Shown here piece by piece: positions 26,290 through 35,205 of a stretch of 64,000 bases of DNA (positions are counted from its first letter, which is position 1; each line of letters opens with the position of its first letter). This stretch comes from Nostoc sp. B(2019) (GTDB lineage Bacteria; Cyanobacteriota; Cyanobacteriia; Cyanobacteriales; Nostocaceae). Both the position numbers and the translations under genes were made by a program. The notes below the pieces were generated by a model. That model saw only the letters and a list, made by a program, of their open reading frames with translations. It was not told the origin of the DNA and did no database searches. The DNA lies in assembly GCF_010091925.1 (NCBI RefSeq), contig NZ_WVID01000030.1:1-64000 (forward strand), in the 5' to 3' direction.

Positions 26290-27297
26290 ATGACAAACAG
26301 TGTATATTTGCACGACCAAATTTCTAAGCAAATGGTGAAAACTAATTCACCAGGGAACAAACCAATAGCCAGTCTTTCTATGGATTTAGATAATCTCTGG
26401 TCTTATATGAAAGATCATGGCGATCCTGGTTGGGAGACTTTGCCATCTTACTTGGACATCGTAGTACCCAGGTTCTTGGATATTTTCAAGCAATTGAATT
26501 TGAAAATCACAGTATTCGTTGTGGGGCAGGATGCAGCTCTTAAAAAGAACCATCAGGCATTACAAGCGATCGCTGCTGATGGTCATGAAATTGCTAACCA
26601 TTCCTTTCACCATAATATTTGGCTAAATCGGTACTCAGAGGATGAAGTTGAACAAGAGCTAGCACTAGCGCAAAAGCACATCCAGCACGCCACTGGTCAA
26701 AGCCCTGTTGGCTTCCGAAGTCCTGGATACAGTCTATCTCCTACGGTATTGCAAGTCTTAGCACGACAGGAATATCAATATGATGCTTCTATTTTCCCCA
26801 CATTTTTGGGGCCGATAGCACGAGCTTACTTCATGATGACCTGTAAGCTGAGCAAGGAAGAACGCGCTAAACGCAAAGCTTTATTTGGCAGCTTCAAAGA
26901 CGGCTTACAAACCCTCAAGCCTTACCAATGGTGTATGGGTAAGTATAAGCTGACTGAGATTCCTGTCACCACGATGCCGATCTTCAAAATGCCAATTCAC
27001 TTCAGCTACTTAATGTATCTGGGTGTATTTTCTCCAGGCTTGGCGTTGCTTTACTTCCGAATTGCCCTCTGGCTATGCAGAGTTACAGGCACTCAGCCAT
27101 CTCTACTACTACATCCTACAGACTTTTTGACTCAAGAGGATGTGCCAGAGCTAGCATTCTTCCCTAGTATGAACCTCCCTACTCACAAGAAGCTGGCAAT
27201 GTTACGCAAAGCCCTGAAGCTTCTATCCAATCAGTTCAATGTTTTGACTGTTGGACAACACGCCGCATCCCTAACTAGAGTTCGTCAGTCTGTGTAA
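26290..27297 (+). CDS. Polysaccharide deacetylase (NodB/ArnD-like, CE4)
   Basis: A 335-residue NodB-homology protein. The metal-site signature is visible as SMDLDN (Asp-Asp pair), HEIANHSFHH (His-x3-His) and RSPGYS. There is no signal peptide. The C-terminal half (IHFSYLMYLGVFSPGLALLYF) is hydrophobic and may sit at the membrane. Members remove N-acetyl or N-formyl groups from glycans or from lipid-linked sugars. With a GT2 enzyme 238 bp downstream and an SMR-type protein beyond it, the layout recalls ArnD-ArnC-ArnE/F, which modify undecaprenyl-linked sugars. The exact substrate is inferred only. Confidence 0.8.
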   Translation: MTNSVYLHDQISKQMVKTNSPGNKPIASLSMDLDNLWSYMKDHGDPGWETLPSYLDIVVPRFLDIFKQLNLKITVFVVGQDAALKKNHQALQAIAADGHEIANHSFHHNIWLNRYSEDEVEQELALAQKHIQHATGQSPVGFRSPGYSLSPTVLQVLARQEYQYDASIFPTFLGPIARAYFMMTCKLSKEERAKRKALFGSFKDGLQTLKPYQWCMGKYKLTEIPVTTMPIFKMPIHFSYLMYLGVFSPGLALLYFRIALWLCRVTGTQPSLLLHPTDFLTQEDVPELAFFPSMNLPTHKKLAMLRKALKLLSNQFNVLTVGQHAASLTRVRQSV

Positions 27298-27535
27298 ATA
27301 TCTGAAAACGAGTCGAATAGACGCGTAGATATAAAGTGTGTAATCCCTATTAAGTATTGAATAATCTTCTCAGAACTCAAGCAAATGATAGTGTAGCAGT
27401 GCATATTTATTAGACCAATAATAGTGCAACCACTACAAGTATTAAATCATTCTAGCTTAGTTCTAAAAATAGCTAACGTCATTACTCAATTCTGGAAATT
27501 TGAGTAACAGGTTTCAAAACTTAAACGAGGAACTT

Positions 27536-28321
27536 ATGGGACTTTTTATTCTTTTACCTGCCTACAATGAGCAAGAATCCATTGCTCCTTTGTTCAAAAG
27601 ATTTCAGTTATTGCAGAGTATCTGCAATATAGACATAAAATTGATTCTTGTCGATGATGGTAGTACTGATGCAACTGCTAAAACCGCTTTGGATGAATCG
27701 CAGTCACTTGGTATATCACTTAAATTAGTACAGCATGTAAAAAATGCTGGTTTAGGTCAAGCTATAAAAACAGGTTTCACAACCTTTTTGGAAGTATCTG
27801 AAGAAGGCGATTTTTTAGCCGCTATGGACTGTGACAATACCCAACCACCAGAACTACTCATGAAAATGTATGACATCATGGTGGGTGGTGGCTATGATAT
27901 TGCAATAGCATCCAGATATCAAAAAGGTGCTAAAGTGGTAGGCTTATCGCCATTGAGAATACTGACAAGTTATGGAGCTAGTTGGCTATTTAGAATTGCA
28001 GCTCCTATACCTGGTGTAAAGGATTACACTTGCGGCTATCGAATGTATAACCGTTCTTTGCTTATTGGTCTGTTTGAGTATTATGGCAACAATTTATTCA
28101 CGGAGAAAGGGTTTGCCTGTATGGTAGATTTGCTGCTAAAAGCAAAAGTACTCAAACCCAAAGTTGCTGAGGTTCCAATGGTTTTGAGATATGACCAAAA
28201 GCCGACTGCTAGCAAAATGAAAGTACTTAAAACTATTGCTCAAACACTGAGGCTGTTGTCAAAAAATCTCCTGTTTACATGGAAAACCTACAATTTACGG
28301 TCGGTTCGTCCATTGAGATAA
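27536..28321 (+). CDS. GT2 glycosyltransferase, DPM1/ArnC-like
   Basis: A 261-residue family-2 glycosyltransferase: FILLPAYNEQESIAPLF nucleotide-binding start, VDDGSTD, DCDNTQPPE in place of the usual DADLQ metal motif, and a C-terminal basic helix. There is no multi-helix membrane tail, so it resembles dolichol-phosphate mannose synthase or ArnC acting on a polyprenyl phosphate. ATG 27536 was chosen because ACGAGGA lies 5-11 nt upstream; a TTG at 27500 has nothing. An intrinsic terminator follows at 28393. Confidence 0.82.
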   Translation: MGLFILLPAYNEQESIAPLFKRFQLLQSICNIDIKLILVDDGSTDATAKTALDESQSLGISLKLVQHVKNAGLGQAIKTGFTTFLEVSEEGDFLAAMDCDNTQPPELLMKMYDIMVGGGYDIAIASRYQKGAKVVGLSPLRILTSYGASWLFRIAAPIPGVKDYTCGYRMYNRSLLIGLFEYYGNNLFTEKGFACMVDLLLKAKVLKPKVAEVPMVLRYDQKPTASKMKVLKTIAQTLRLLSKNLLFTWKTYNLRSVRPLR

Positions 28322-28392
28322 TTCGAGTTACACAGGGAATGAAAATTTGCGATCGCGTCCTATAAATGCTTGCAAGGTATAGCAGAATAACT

Positions 28393-28429
28393 AACCCAAA
28401 TTCCCCCATACAGGGAAAATGGGTTTTTT
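28393..28429 (+). terminator. Intrinsic terminator of the GT2 gene
   Basis: AACCCAAATTCCC (28393-28405) pairs with GGGAAAATGGGTT (28413-28425) around a 7-nt loop with a small internal mismatch, followed by a run of T to 28429, 72 bp after the stop. Confidence 0.8.
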
Positions 28430-28586
28430 GTTTTAAATTAGTATAGTAATCCGATTTGATTCCTGAATCACTCGTAGAGACAGGGAATGGGGAATGGCGA
28501 AGAAGTAATAAAGGTGTACCTAGCTTCGTAAAAATCAAATAGTCACCCTATATTAGCCTGCCAAATTTAGTAGTAAATGATGATGA

Positions 28587-28922
28587 TTAACTATGGTTTA
28601 ATGTGAATATACCGAGACCAATCAACAATAGGGCAATAATCTGTTTAACTCCAAAAGGTTCTCCCCAAAGTAAGTGAGCTAAGAAAGACACAACAGCATA
28701 GCTGATGGCAACAGTAGGATAAGCCACGGAAATTGGGATCTTTTTCAAAGCATATATATAAAACAAAGCAGCAACAAAATAAGAAACTAGTCCAACTAGA
28801 ACATAGGGCTGTAAAAACAAGTTTACTTTGCTGCCAAAACTTTGCAAAGCCCCTGCTTTAAGACTTAGCTGTCCTCCAATACCAATAACAATTGAAGTCA
28901 ATAATGCAAAATAAGAATTCAC
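28587..28922 (-). CDS. SMR/EamA-type four-helix membrane protein (ArnE-like)
   Basis: A 111-residue protein with four transmembrane helices and the small-multidrug-resistance pattern: GGQLSLKAGA in helix 1, YALKKIPISVAYPTVAISYAVVS across helices 2-3, GEPFGVKQIIALLLIGLGIF in helix 4. Helix 1 lacks the Glu14 of proton-coupled drug exporters, which fits the ArnE/F branch that flips lipid-linked sugars. It converges on the deacetylase/GT2 pair. It may act with them, but being on the opposite strand it needs its own promoter. Confidence 0.75.
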   Translation of the reverse strand: MNSYFALLTSIVIGIGGQLSLKAGALQSFGSKVNLFLQPYVLVGLVSYFVAALFYIYALKKIPISVAYPTVAISYAVVSFLAHLLWGEPFGVKQIIALLLIGLGIFTLNHS

Positions 28923-29124
28923 TATATTATTCCTCTATTTAACTGGCAATTTTTTATCTTTGGAAATATCTATGTTATAAAAACAGTAGAGTTACTAAAT
29001 GTGATTTTAACTTGTTGCATTTTACAACATCCTAAATAGAAGATGCAAGTGCTTTGCGAAACCAACAACATCATCCTCTACTTAAAGAAACATGATTAAT
29101 AAATGTAAAATCAAACTTTTGGTC

Positions 29125-29145
29125 GTAGTGAGCGATTCATCGCTC
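29125..29145. repeat. Second copy of the 21-bp palindromic repeat
   Basis: GTAGTGAGCGATTCATCGCT and one more base, the reverse complement of 6576-6596. It sits in the 350-bp spacer between the SMR gene and tamB; nothing else was recognised there. Confidence 0.8.
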
Positions 29146-29274
29146 TATATAAGGATTTAAAGGGTCAAAGCCGCTCACTATGTACTTTAATTCAAATAAT
29201 TAGATTACAACTCTTCAGGTAGGCATTGTCCAAAAAAGGTTATACCAACTTAAAAAAAGAATGCAACGTCTCTA

Positions 29275-32200
29275 CTAAAACCGGGTTTCATACTCAAATA
29301 GAAATTGATTTACATCTCCTAAATTAGTTGAACCTCGCATCAGAATTTCGTCATTGAGTCGATAGAGCAGATTGTAACGGAAAGACTCATCAATAGAAAG
29401 AGGCCGCGATAAAGAAACAGAGAAATTCCTATTAATATTAAACACACCCTCTGCTGATAAATCGAGAACCGAAGATCTTCTTGCTGCTTGATTAGTTACA
29501 GGAGTAGGAAATATCCGAAATTCGCTAAAACCAATAGCTTGTCCGATCGCAGTGATACTTCCTTGCAGACCACCTAAAATAGTAGAGCCAGCTAAATTAG
29601 TCAGCCCTTGTGTTGCGTCTCCTGTTTGACCGAAAGAACCAAGAATAGAGCCACCCAATAGAGCAACAATTTCTCCTCTACTACGGCTAGGTTCACTCGT
29701 CAGTTCTAGATTTTCGCTCAATTCACTAGCTGGGCCGTTGACGCTTGCTTCAACCCGCACGGTACGTAAAGTCCCAAAATTAGTAGCAGAAACATCGCTG
29801 ATTTCAGCAGAAAGAGGTGATTCCAAAATGCGACTGCTTGTCGCTGAAGCTTCAGGGACAATTGAGACAAGCCGGACATCTAGAATAGGGTCAAGTCCTT
29901 GACTAGGAGTAAACCGTGCAGTTTGCTCGTAGCCCCGCGCCAAGGTGAACTCAGTTGTAAATAAGCTGATTCGTCCCCCTGTCAGACGAATGACTCCTTC
30001 AGGAAGGGGTTTTGCTAAAGTACCATTAACGGTTAGGTCGCCTTTTGCCTGAAAGTTCAGTATGGGCTGACTAAATGTGGCTCCTCCAGGTACAAAGTCA
30101 AGTAGAGACTGACTAGTAACGCGAACATCGTCACCCAAAATCAGCCGTAAATCTACAAACTCTATAGGTAAGTTGGGCCGAGTTGTAGTTGTTGTATTGG
30201 CGTTACCGCCTTCTGTAGTTGTTGCATTGGCGTTACCATCTCCTGTAATTGCGGCGTTACTGCTAGCCTCTGTTGTAGTTGGTTGTGAGCCAGTAGTAGA
30301 GTTTCCAATGATGACTTGACCATCACTTAGTTGAATCTCTCCACCAATTTGAGGTTTTAGTGCTGTTCCCCGGATTACGACACCACCGCTAACACCGCCT
30401 TCATACAATCCTGGAACCTGAAAATCTAGTTCTTTTTCTATTGATACTGTAAGTGGATTTGATATATCTTGCTGAGCAGCAAAAATTGGGAGAACTCCCG
30501 ATGCAGTTACTTGGCCTTGATTATAAATGCCTTGAATACCTTCAGCGTTCAGCGTACTACCATTAAATTGCAGTTGTCCTGTCACATTTGTTAGAGGCTC
30601 GGATACAGCTTGAGCGCGAAAAGTAGCATTATTAACTGTTGCATTCCCATTAATAATTGGCTGGTTTAATGTACCCTGAACATTTAAATCTACTTGTCCT
30701 TGACCGTCTACCCAAGAGACTTGATTGTTAGTAAACAAGTTTAACAGTGCTAATCCTTCATTGTTCACACTGGCGTTGATACTAATTTGATTGTTATCTG
30801 GTTGCACTGCGGCAAAAGGCAACGCAGCAGGTACACTACCTGTAATTGTTACTGGTTGTGTTCCTGTCACTAACAAAGTACTATCAAAATTCAGGCGAGC
30901 ATTGTTGTAGTCAAAGTTTACCTGTCCTGTTTGCACAGGTTGCTTATTTAAAGTCGCATTCGCTAGCGTCACTTCCCCATTGACTCTGGGATCTTCTAAA
31001 CTACCTGCTAAGTTGGCGATCGCATTCACCTGTCCAGTAATATCTACAGGGTATCTTTCGATAAATGGGTCTAAAAGCGACAAAGGTAAACTGGCTACGC
31101 TCAACTGTCCAGATAGTTGCTCTGTTCCTAACTGTCCTGAAAAAGCCACCAGTCCTTGATTGATACCAACACGCAACGGCGACAGTGTGACGATACCATC
31201 CGCAAAAGTGCCTCTAGCAACGACTTCATTAAGCGAGTATTCACCCCATTGCCAATTAGCACCTTGAAAATTAAAGCCAACATTCAACCCAGTCTTTAAC
31301 GAGCCTGTCGCTTGAATTGCTCCACTCAAAGCACCCGTTAATTCTGCAAGGGTTGGTAAAGATGGTGTTTGTTTTGTTTCTACCCGCTCTTGCTTTGCTA
31401 TCAATGCTTGAACTTTTGAGAAATATTCTAATTGAGTTTCCAAATCTGCATTAGGCAAATTGATAGGGGTGGTGTTGAGTACCTCTGCTCCAGCCAAATC
31501 TGGAGACTGTAACCCTCCACCCAAGTCTTGAAAGTCGAAGATATTGAATGTTTGTAGGAGTCTCTGGATTCTGATTTGGTCAAAATTCGCTTGGACTTGA
31601 AATTGAGGATCATTCCCTGTTTGTAAACTTCCACTCAGGGCGATGCTGCTGTCTCCTATCCGCAATTGACCATTATTCAAGTTAGCAGCACCATTGGCAT
31701 AATTGATGTTACCTCGAAATTCGTCTGCTGTGACTCTGGCAACGCGAGGCTGTGCGATCGCAATATCTCCGTCAACCGCGTAGTTGTTCAAATTTACAAC
31801 TAAATTTCCCGATAATATCCCTCCAAGGGGTTTCAACGTATTGTTAGGTACAAAGCCCCCAACCAGAGCGATAGGAAACTGTTGGGCGTTGATAACCAAG
31901 TTATCGCCCTCGGTTCTGCCTGTGGTAACTGCTTCGTCGCGTCGGAGTAAAAATGAGGTTGGGCGATAATCTGCACCAAGGTTAAGCGCTATCCTATCTT
32001 GTGTACCCGCAAGTTGCAGACTTGCCCCTTGTCCCCCTTGAAAATTCACGTTTCCAGTTAAAAGTGGGTCAAACGCCAAATTACTAACATTGAAATTCCG
32101 CAATCGAATATCGCCAGTAGCTTTAGGAACATCAGGCGTGCCTGTAATTTGCCCATTAAAATCAAGTAGCCCTGCTATTGCCAAGTCCCCAGGAACTTGA

Positions 32201-34593
32201 AAGCCAGTATTTTGCAGGTTGAAATTCTGCGCTCGCACATTCAGATTAAAACTAGAGATTTGAGGTGTACCATTTAACTGAACTGCGATCGCACCATTAG
32301 CGCTCAATCCTGGGGTAGTCGCACGTTGGACAATAATCTGTTTACCATCCCATTGAACTTGGGCTGTCAGCGGTTTTGCCAGTAGCGCTAACCCTTCAGA
32401 AACGCGGATTTGTGCGTCGGCTCGAATATCTGCAAGCTGGAAAGATGCTATTGTGCCTGCTAACTGGATGTTGCTATTGAGCCGTCCTTGTAGTTGTGGT
32501 GAAAAACGGTTGAGTTGAATTTGGGAAGCGTTGACAACTCCTTGCCAGCGACCATCATCAAGGTTAAGATTCCTAAGATTAACTGTACCTCCTGCCACAC
32601 TTAGGTTTGCTCGTCCTGTGGCTTGAATCGTTGAGGGTTGGAAAGAGGCAGTACTTCCTGACAAATTAAACGCCGCATTATTTAACACGCCTTGAAACTG
32701 GGCTGGTATCTGCTTAAAGCGGCTCAACTGAACCTGTTGGGTGCTGACAAAAGCCTGCCAGCGTTGTTGGGCAACCTGACCCCTAGCCCTGATTGTATTG
32801 CCTGCTACATTCAACACAGCACTAGGAAATAGGATATTCTGCCCTTGTTGAGTAGCAACAATTTGTCCTGTTGTGGGGTATGTAGCAGCTGGTGCTTGTA
32901 GCTGTGCGACTGCTCGCAGGTTGCCTAAAGAACCAGAAACTTTGGTATTTGCTGATACAGTACCAATAGTTACAGATGAATTGTTGTTCGTTTTAGCGAT
33001 TACATCCCCTGGTAAATTCTTTGCTTGAGCATTAAATGCTACTCTACCTTGGGGTGCTAATTGAATTTGACCGCTCCCGACAATTTGCCCCCCAGCTGGT
33101 GGGTTTGCTTGAATACTCGAAATCTCCAATTCCAACGGCTGTTGGCCAAGTGAGCCAGAAACTTCTGCCTTTGCCGAGATATTTCCAACTGCGATCGGTG
33201 GGGTAAATCCGTAGCTACGTGCCAGTATATCCCCTGATACATCTTCCGCTTGAATATTAAATGCTATCTCGCCGTTAGACCCCAGTGTAGCTTGACCTTC
33301 TCCTGTGATTTGACCGCCTGCGGCTGGGACTAATTTAAGATTATCAACGGTAATTTGCGATGCAGTTTTAGATGTACTCAAGCGGAAATCAGTATTTACA
33401 GCGTTGAATTGCACACGGTCAATTTGAATCGGTTTTATATTGCTTGCCGTACCGCTGAGAACTGGCTGTTGAAGCGGCCCCTGCACTTTTATATCTGCTC
33501 GCACTTCTCCACTAGCTGGGACTGGCGAATTCACCTTGAACGTATCTAAAAGATTTTTAGCACTAACTGATTTTATCTGAGCCGAGAGGTTAAAACCTGT
33601 TTGCGTATTAATTGCTCCATTCGCTAACAGGGGAACTTTGCCAAAGTTCGTACTTAGATTATCTAAAGCAATTGTCTGACCCTGAAATTTTAATCTCCCA
33701 TTGGCATTAGAAAACTGTTGAGGAATATTTTGAATTTGAGCAGTGACTTGATTAGCCGTAGCCGTTCCCGTAATCGCTATTTCTGACTGCTTAGGTGGAA
33801 TCTGAACCGCTAAGTCAGCATCTACGCGCCCTGCTTGCAAGACAATTGGCAACTCTATTAATCGACTGACATCAGATGCTAGTAGGTTTTGTGCTAAAAG
33901 CTTGAGGTTTGTTTCTTGTGTTGTTAGTTCTGTATCGCCAGAGATTTTAACTGCTCCTCCTCTGGAGAGTTGAGCATTTATGTCATAGTTAACCCCTCTA
34001 TTTTGAGGTAAAAATCGAGCAGCACCACCAACTTGATTTAATACTACTGAGCCTTTCGGTTTGGTTGGTGCTGGGGCTGGTACTAACTCCACATTTCCAT
34101 CTTGAAGCCGGAGTGTCTGCAACTCAGTTTGAATAGCACCTGTACCCTCTCCAGTCTTAATTTCAGTTGTAACCCAGCGACCATCTTTATCCTGTTGAAT
34201 GTATACATTGGGTTGAACTAACGTGACATCTAATGCTAGTGTCCGGGTGAAAAGGAGTTGCAAAGGCGAGAACTGCACATCTACGGCTTTAACTGTCACT
34301 CGGTCTGGGTCTGTGGGAGTTGCTGGTATAGATAACGAGCCAAATCTTAAACTAGAGAGCGAAAAACGTTCAACTTGCCCAACTTTGATAGGACGCCCAA
34401 GCAATTGCTCCAAATTTTGCTCTACTAATGGTGCTAAATCTTTATATATATAATTTCTAGCCCACCAAGTAGCAGCTGCAATTCCCGTGAGTAAGACGAC
34501 ACCTCCAATGAGACTGATACGCCCTAAAAGAAGGAGCTTGAAACGATGATTAGATGGTTGCTGATCATTTCCTGAATTTGGAGAGCGCGTCAT
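29275..34593 (-). CDS. tamB: TamB / Tic236-like translocation and assembly protein
   Basis: A 1772-residue envelope protein. A single N-terminal membrane anchor (about residues 25-47) is followed by >1400 residues of repetitive beta-strand sequence rich in Gln/Asn/Gly/Leu, the bridge-like beta-groove of AsmA-superfamily proteins. The C-terminal ~400 residues form the TamB domain (DUF490), ending GSTNLGDVNQFLFEYETRF. TamB spans the periplasm and helps lipid transport or outer-membrane protein assembly with an Omp85 partner; the plastid homologue is Tic236. A low-complexity Asn/Thr-rich stretch (about 1425-1475) is a species-specific insertion. No omp85 gene is adjacent. Confidence 0.9.
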   Translation of the reverse strand: MTRSPNSGNDQQPSNHRFKLLLLGRISLIGGVVLLTGIAAATWWARNYIYKDLAPLVEQNLEQLLGRPIKVGQVERFSLSSLRFGSLSIPATPTDPDRVTVKAVDVQFSPLQLLFTRTLALDVTLVQPNVYIQQDKDGRWVTTEIKTGEGTGAIQTELQTLRLQDGNVELVPAPAPTKPKGSVVLNQVGGAARFLPQNRGVNYDINAQLSRGGAVKISGDTELTTQETNLKLLAQNLLASDVSRLIELPIVLQAGRVDADLAVQIPPKQSEIAITGTATANQVTAQIQNIPQQFSNANGRLKFQGQTIALDNLSTNFGKVPLLANGAINTQTGFNLSAQIKSVSAKNLLDTFKVNSPVPASGEVRADIKVQGPLQQPVLSGTASNIKPIQIDRVQFNAVNTDFRLSTSKTASQITVDNLKLVPAAGGQITGEGQATLGSNGEIAFNIQAEDVSGDILARSYGFTPPIAVGNISAKAEVSGSLGQQPLELEISSIQANPPAGGQIVGSGQIQLAPQGRVAFNAQAKNLPGDVIAKTNNNSSVTIGTVSANTKVSGSLGNLRAVAQLQAPAATYPTTGQIVATQQGQNILFPSAVLNVAGNTIRARGQVAQQRWQAFVSTQQVQLSRFKQIPAQFQGVLNNAAFNLSGSTASFQPSTIQATGRANLSVAGGTVNLRNLNLDDGRWQGVVNASQIQLNRFSPQLQGRLNSNIQLAGTIASFQLADIRADAQIRVSEGLALLAKPLTAQVQWDGKQIIVQRATTPGLSANGAIAVQLNGTPQISSFNLNVRAQNFNLQNTGFQVPGDLAIAGLLDFNGQITGTPDVPKATGDIRLRNFNVSNLAFDPLLTGNVNFQGGQGASLQLAGTQDRIALNLGADYRPTSFLLRRDEAVTTGRTEGDNLVINAQQFPIALVGGFVPNNTLKPLGGILSGNLVVNLNNYAVDGDIAIAQPRVARVTADEFRGNINYANGAANLNNGQLRIGDSSIALSGSLQTGNDPQFQVQANFDQIRIQRLLQTFNIFDFQDLGGGLQSPDLAGAEVLNTTPINLPNADLETQLEYFSKVQALIAKQERVETKQTPSLPTLAELTGALSGAIQATGSLKTGLNVGFNFQGANWQWGEYSLNEVVARGTFADGIVTLSPLRVGINQGLVAFSGQLGTEQLSGQLSVASLPLSLLDPFIERYPVDITGQVNAIANLAGSLEDPRVNGEVTLANATLNKQPVQTGQVNFDYNNARLNFDSTLLVTGTQPVTITGSVPAALPFAAVQPDNNQISINASVNNEGLALLNLFTNNQVSWVDGQGQVDLNVQGTLNQPIINGNATVNNATFRAQAVSEPLTNVTGQLQFNGSTLNAEGIQGIYNQGQVTASGVLPIFAAQQDISNPLTVSIEKELDFQVPGLYEGGVSGGVVIRGTALKPQIGGEIQLSDGQVIIGNSTTGSQPTTTEASSNAAITGDGNANATTTEGGNANTTTTTRPNLPIEFVDLRLILGDDVRVTSQSLLDFVPGGATFSQPILNFQAKGDLTVNGTLAKPLPEGVIRLTGGRISLFTTEFTLARGYEQTARFTPSQGLDPILDVRLVSIVPEASATSSRILESPLSAEISDVSATNFGTLRTVRVEASVNGPASELSENLELTSEPSRSRGEIVALLGGSILGSFGQTGDATQGLTNLAGSTILGGLQGSITAIGQAIGFSEFRIFPTPVTNQAARRSSVLDLSAEGVFNINRNFSVSLSRPLSIDESFRYNLLYRLNDEILMRGSTNLGDVNQFLFEYETRF

Positions 34594-34979
34594 TATCGTT
34601 ACCAGTATCGTTTTTTGGAGTTAGGCGGGAGACAGGCTAATTGCAGTTGCATCAGCAAGCCACAAGCTATAGCTTCAAAATCTAGCTTTTGTTGAGTAAA
34701 AAACTGTACACAATATTTTTATTTAAAAATTTCGCCTAGAGTATTGTACTTAATGAAGACTCTCTGACCTAGAGTATTAATTGCATCTATCCATTTTAAA
34801 GTTTCTAGTCATCCAAATCTTTATTTGATAAGTTTTGCTTTTTTGTGTTGAGCAAAGTACGTGTTTATATGTGTTTTCTCACAGCACGTGTATTACCAGC
34901 AACTATCTTTTGTTAAAAAAAATTATATCTTTAGATAGATTTCATTTAGAAATATTCAATAAAAAATCTGGTGTTGCAT

Positions 34980-35165
34980 ATTTGTAAGATGGTTTACCGG
35001 GCTACGCCCCGCTACGCAGAGGCGTAGAGAATAAGTGACAAACAAGGGATGAAACTGACGTAGAGCTCTAAAACTCCTCATCCTCTCTGCGTCTCTGCCT
35101 TGAAAAGCTTTGAGCGGAGGAAACCTCCGCTCAAACTTTTCGCTGCGCCTCTGCGTGATCCTAAT
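34980..35165. repeat. Dispersed spacer repeats with hairpin module
   Basis: 35085-35160 repeats the CTCTGCG...CTCTGCGTGAT flanks seen near 4 kb. They enclose TTGAAAAGC (35100-35108), the hairpin GAGCGGAGG-AAA-CCTCCGCTC, and ACTTTTCGC (35135-35143). 34998-35030 carries another GC-rich inverted repeat. The rest of the 34594-35205 spacer is AT-rich with no gene seen. Confidence 0.75.
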
Positions 35166-35205
35166 TCATACTTATACTCAGTAACAGCAATTTTTGCAAT
35201 CAAAA

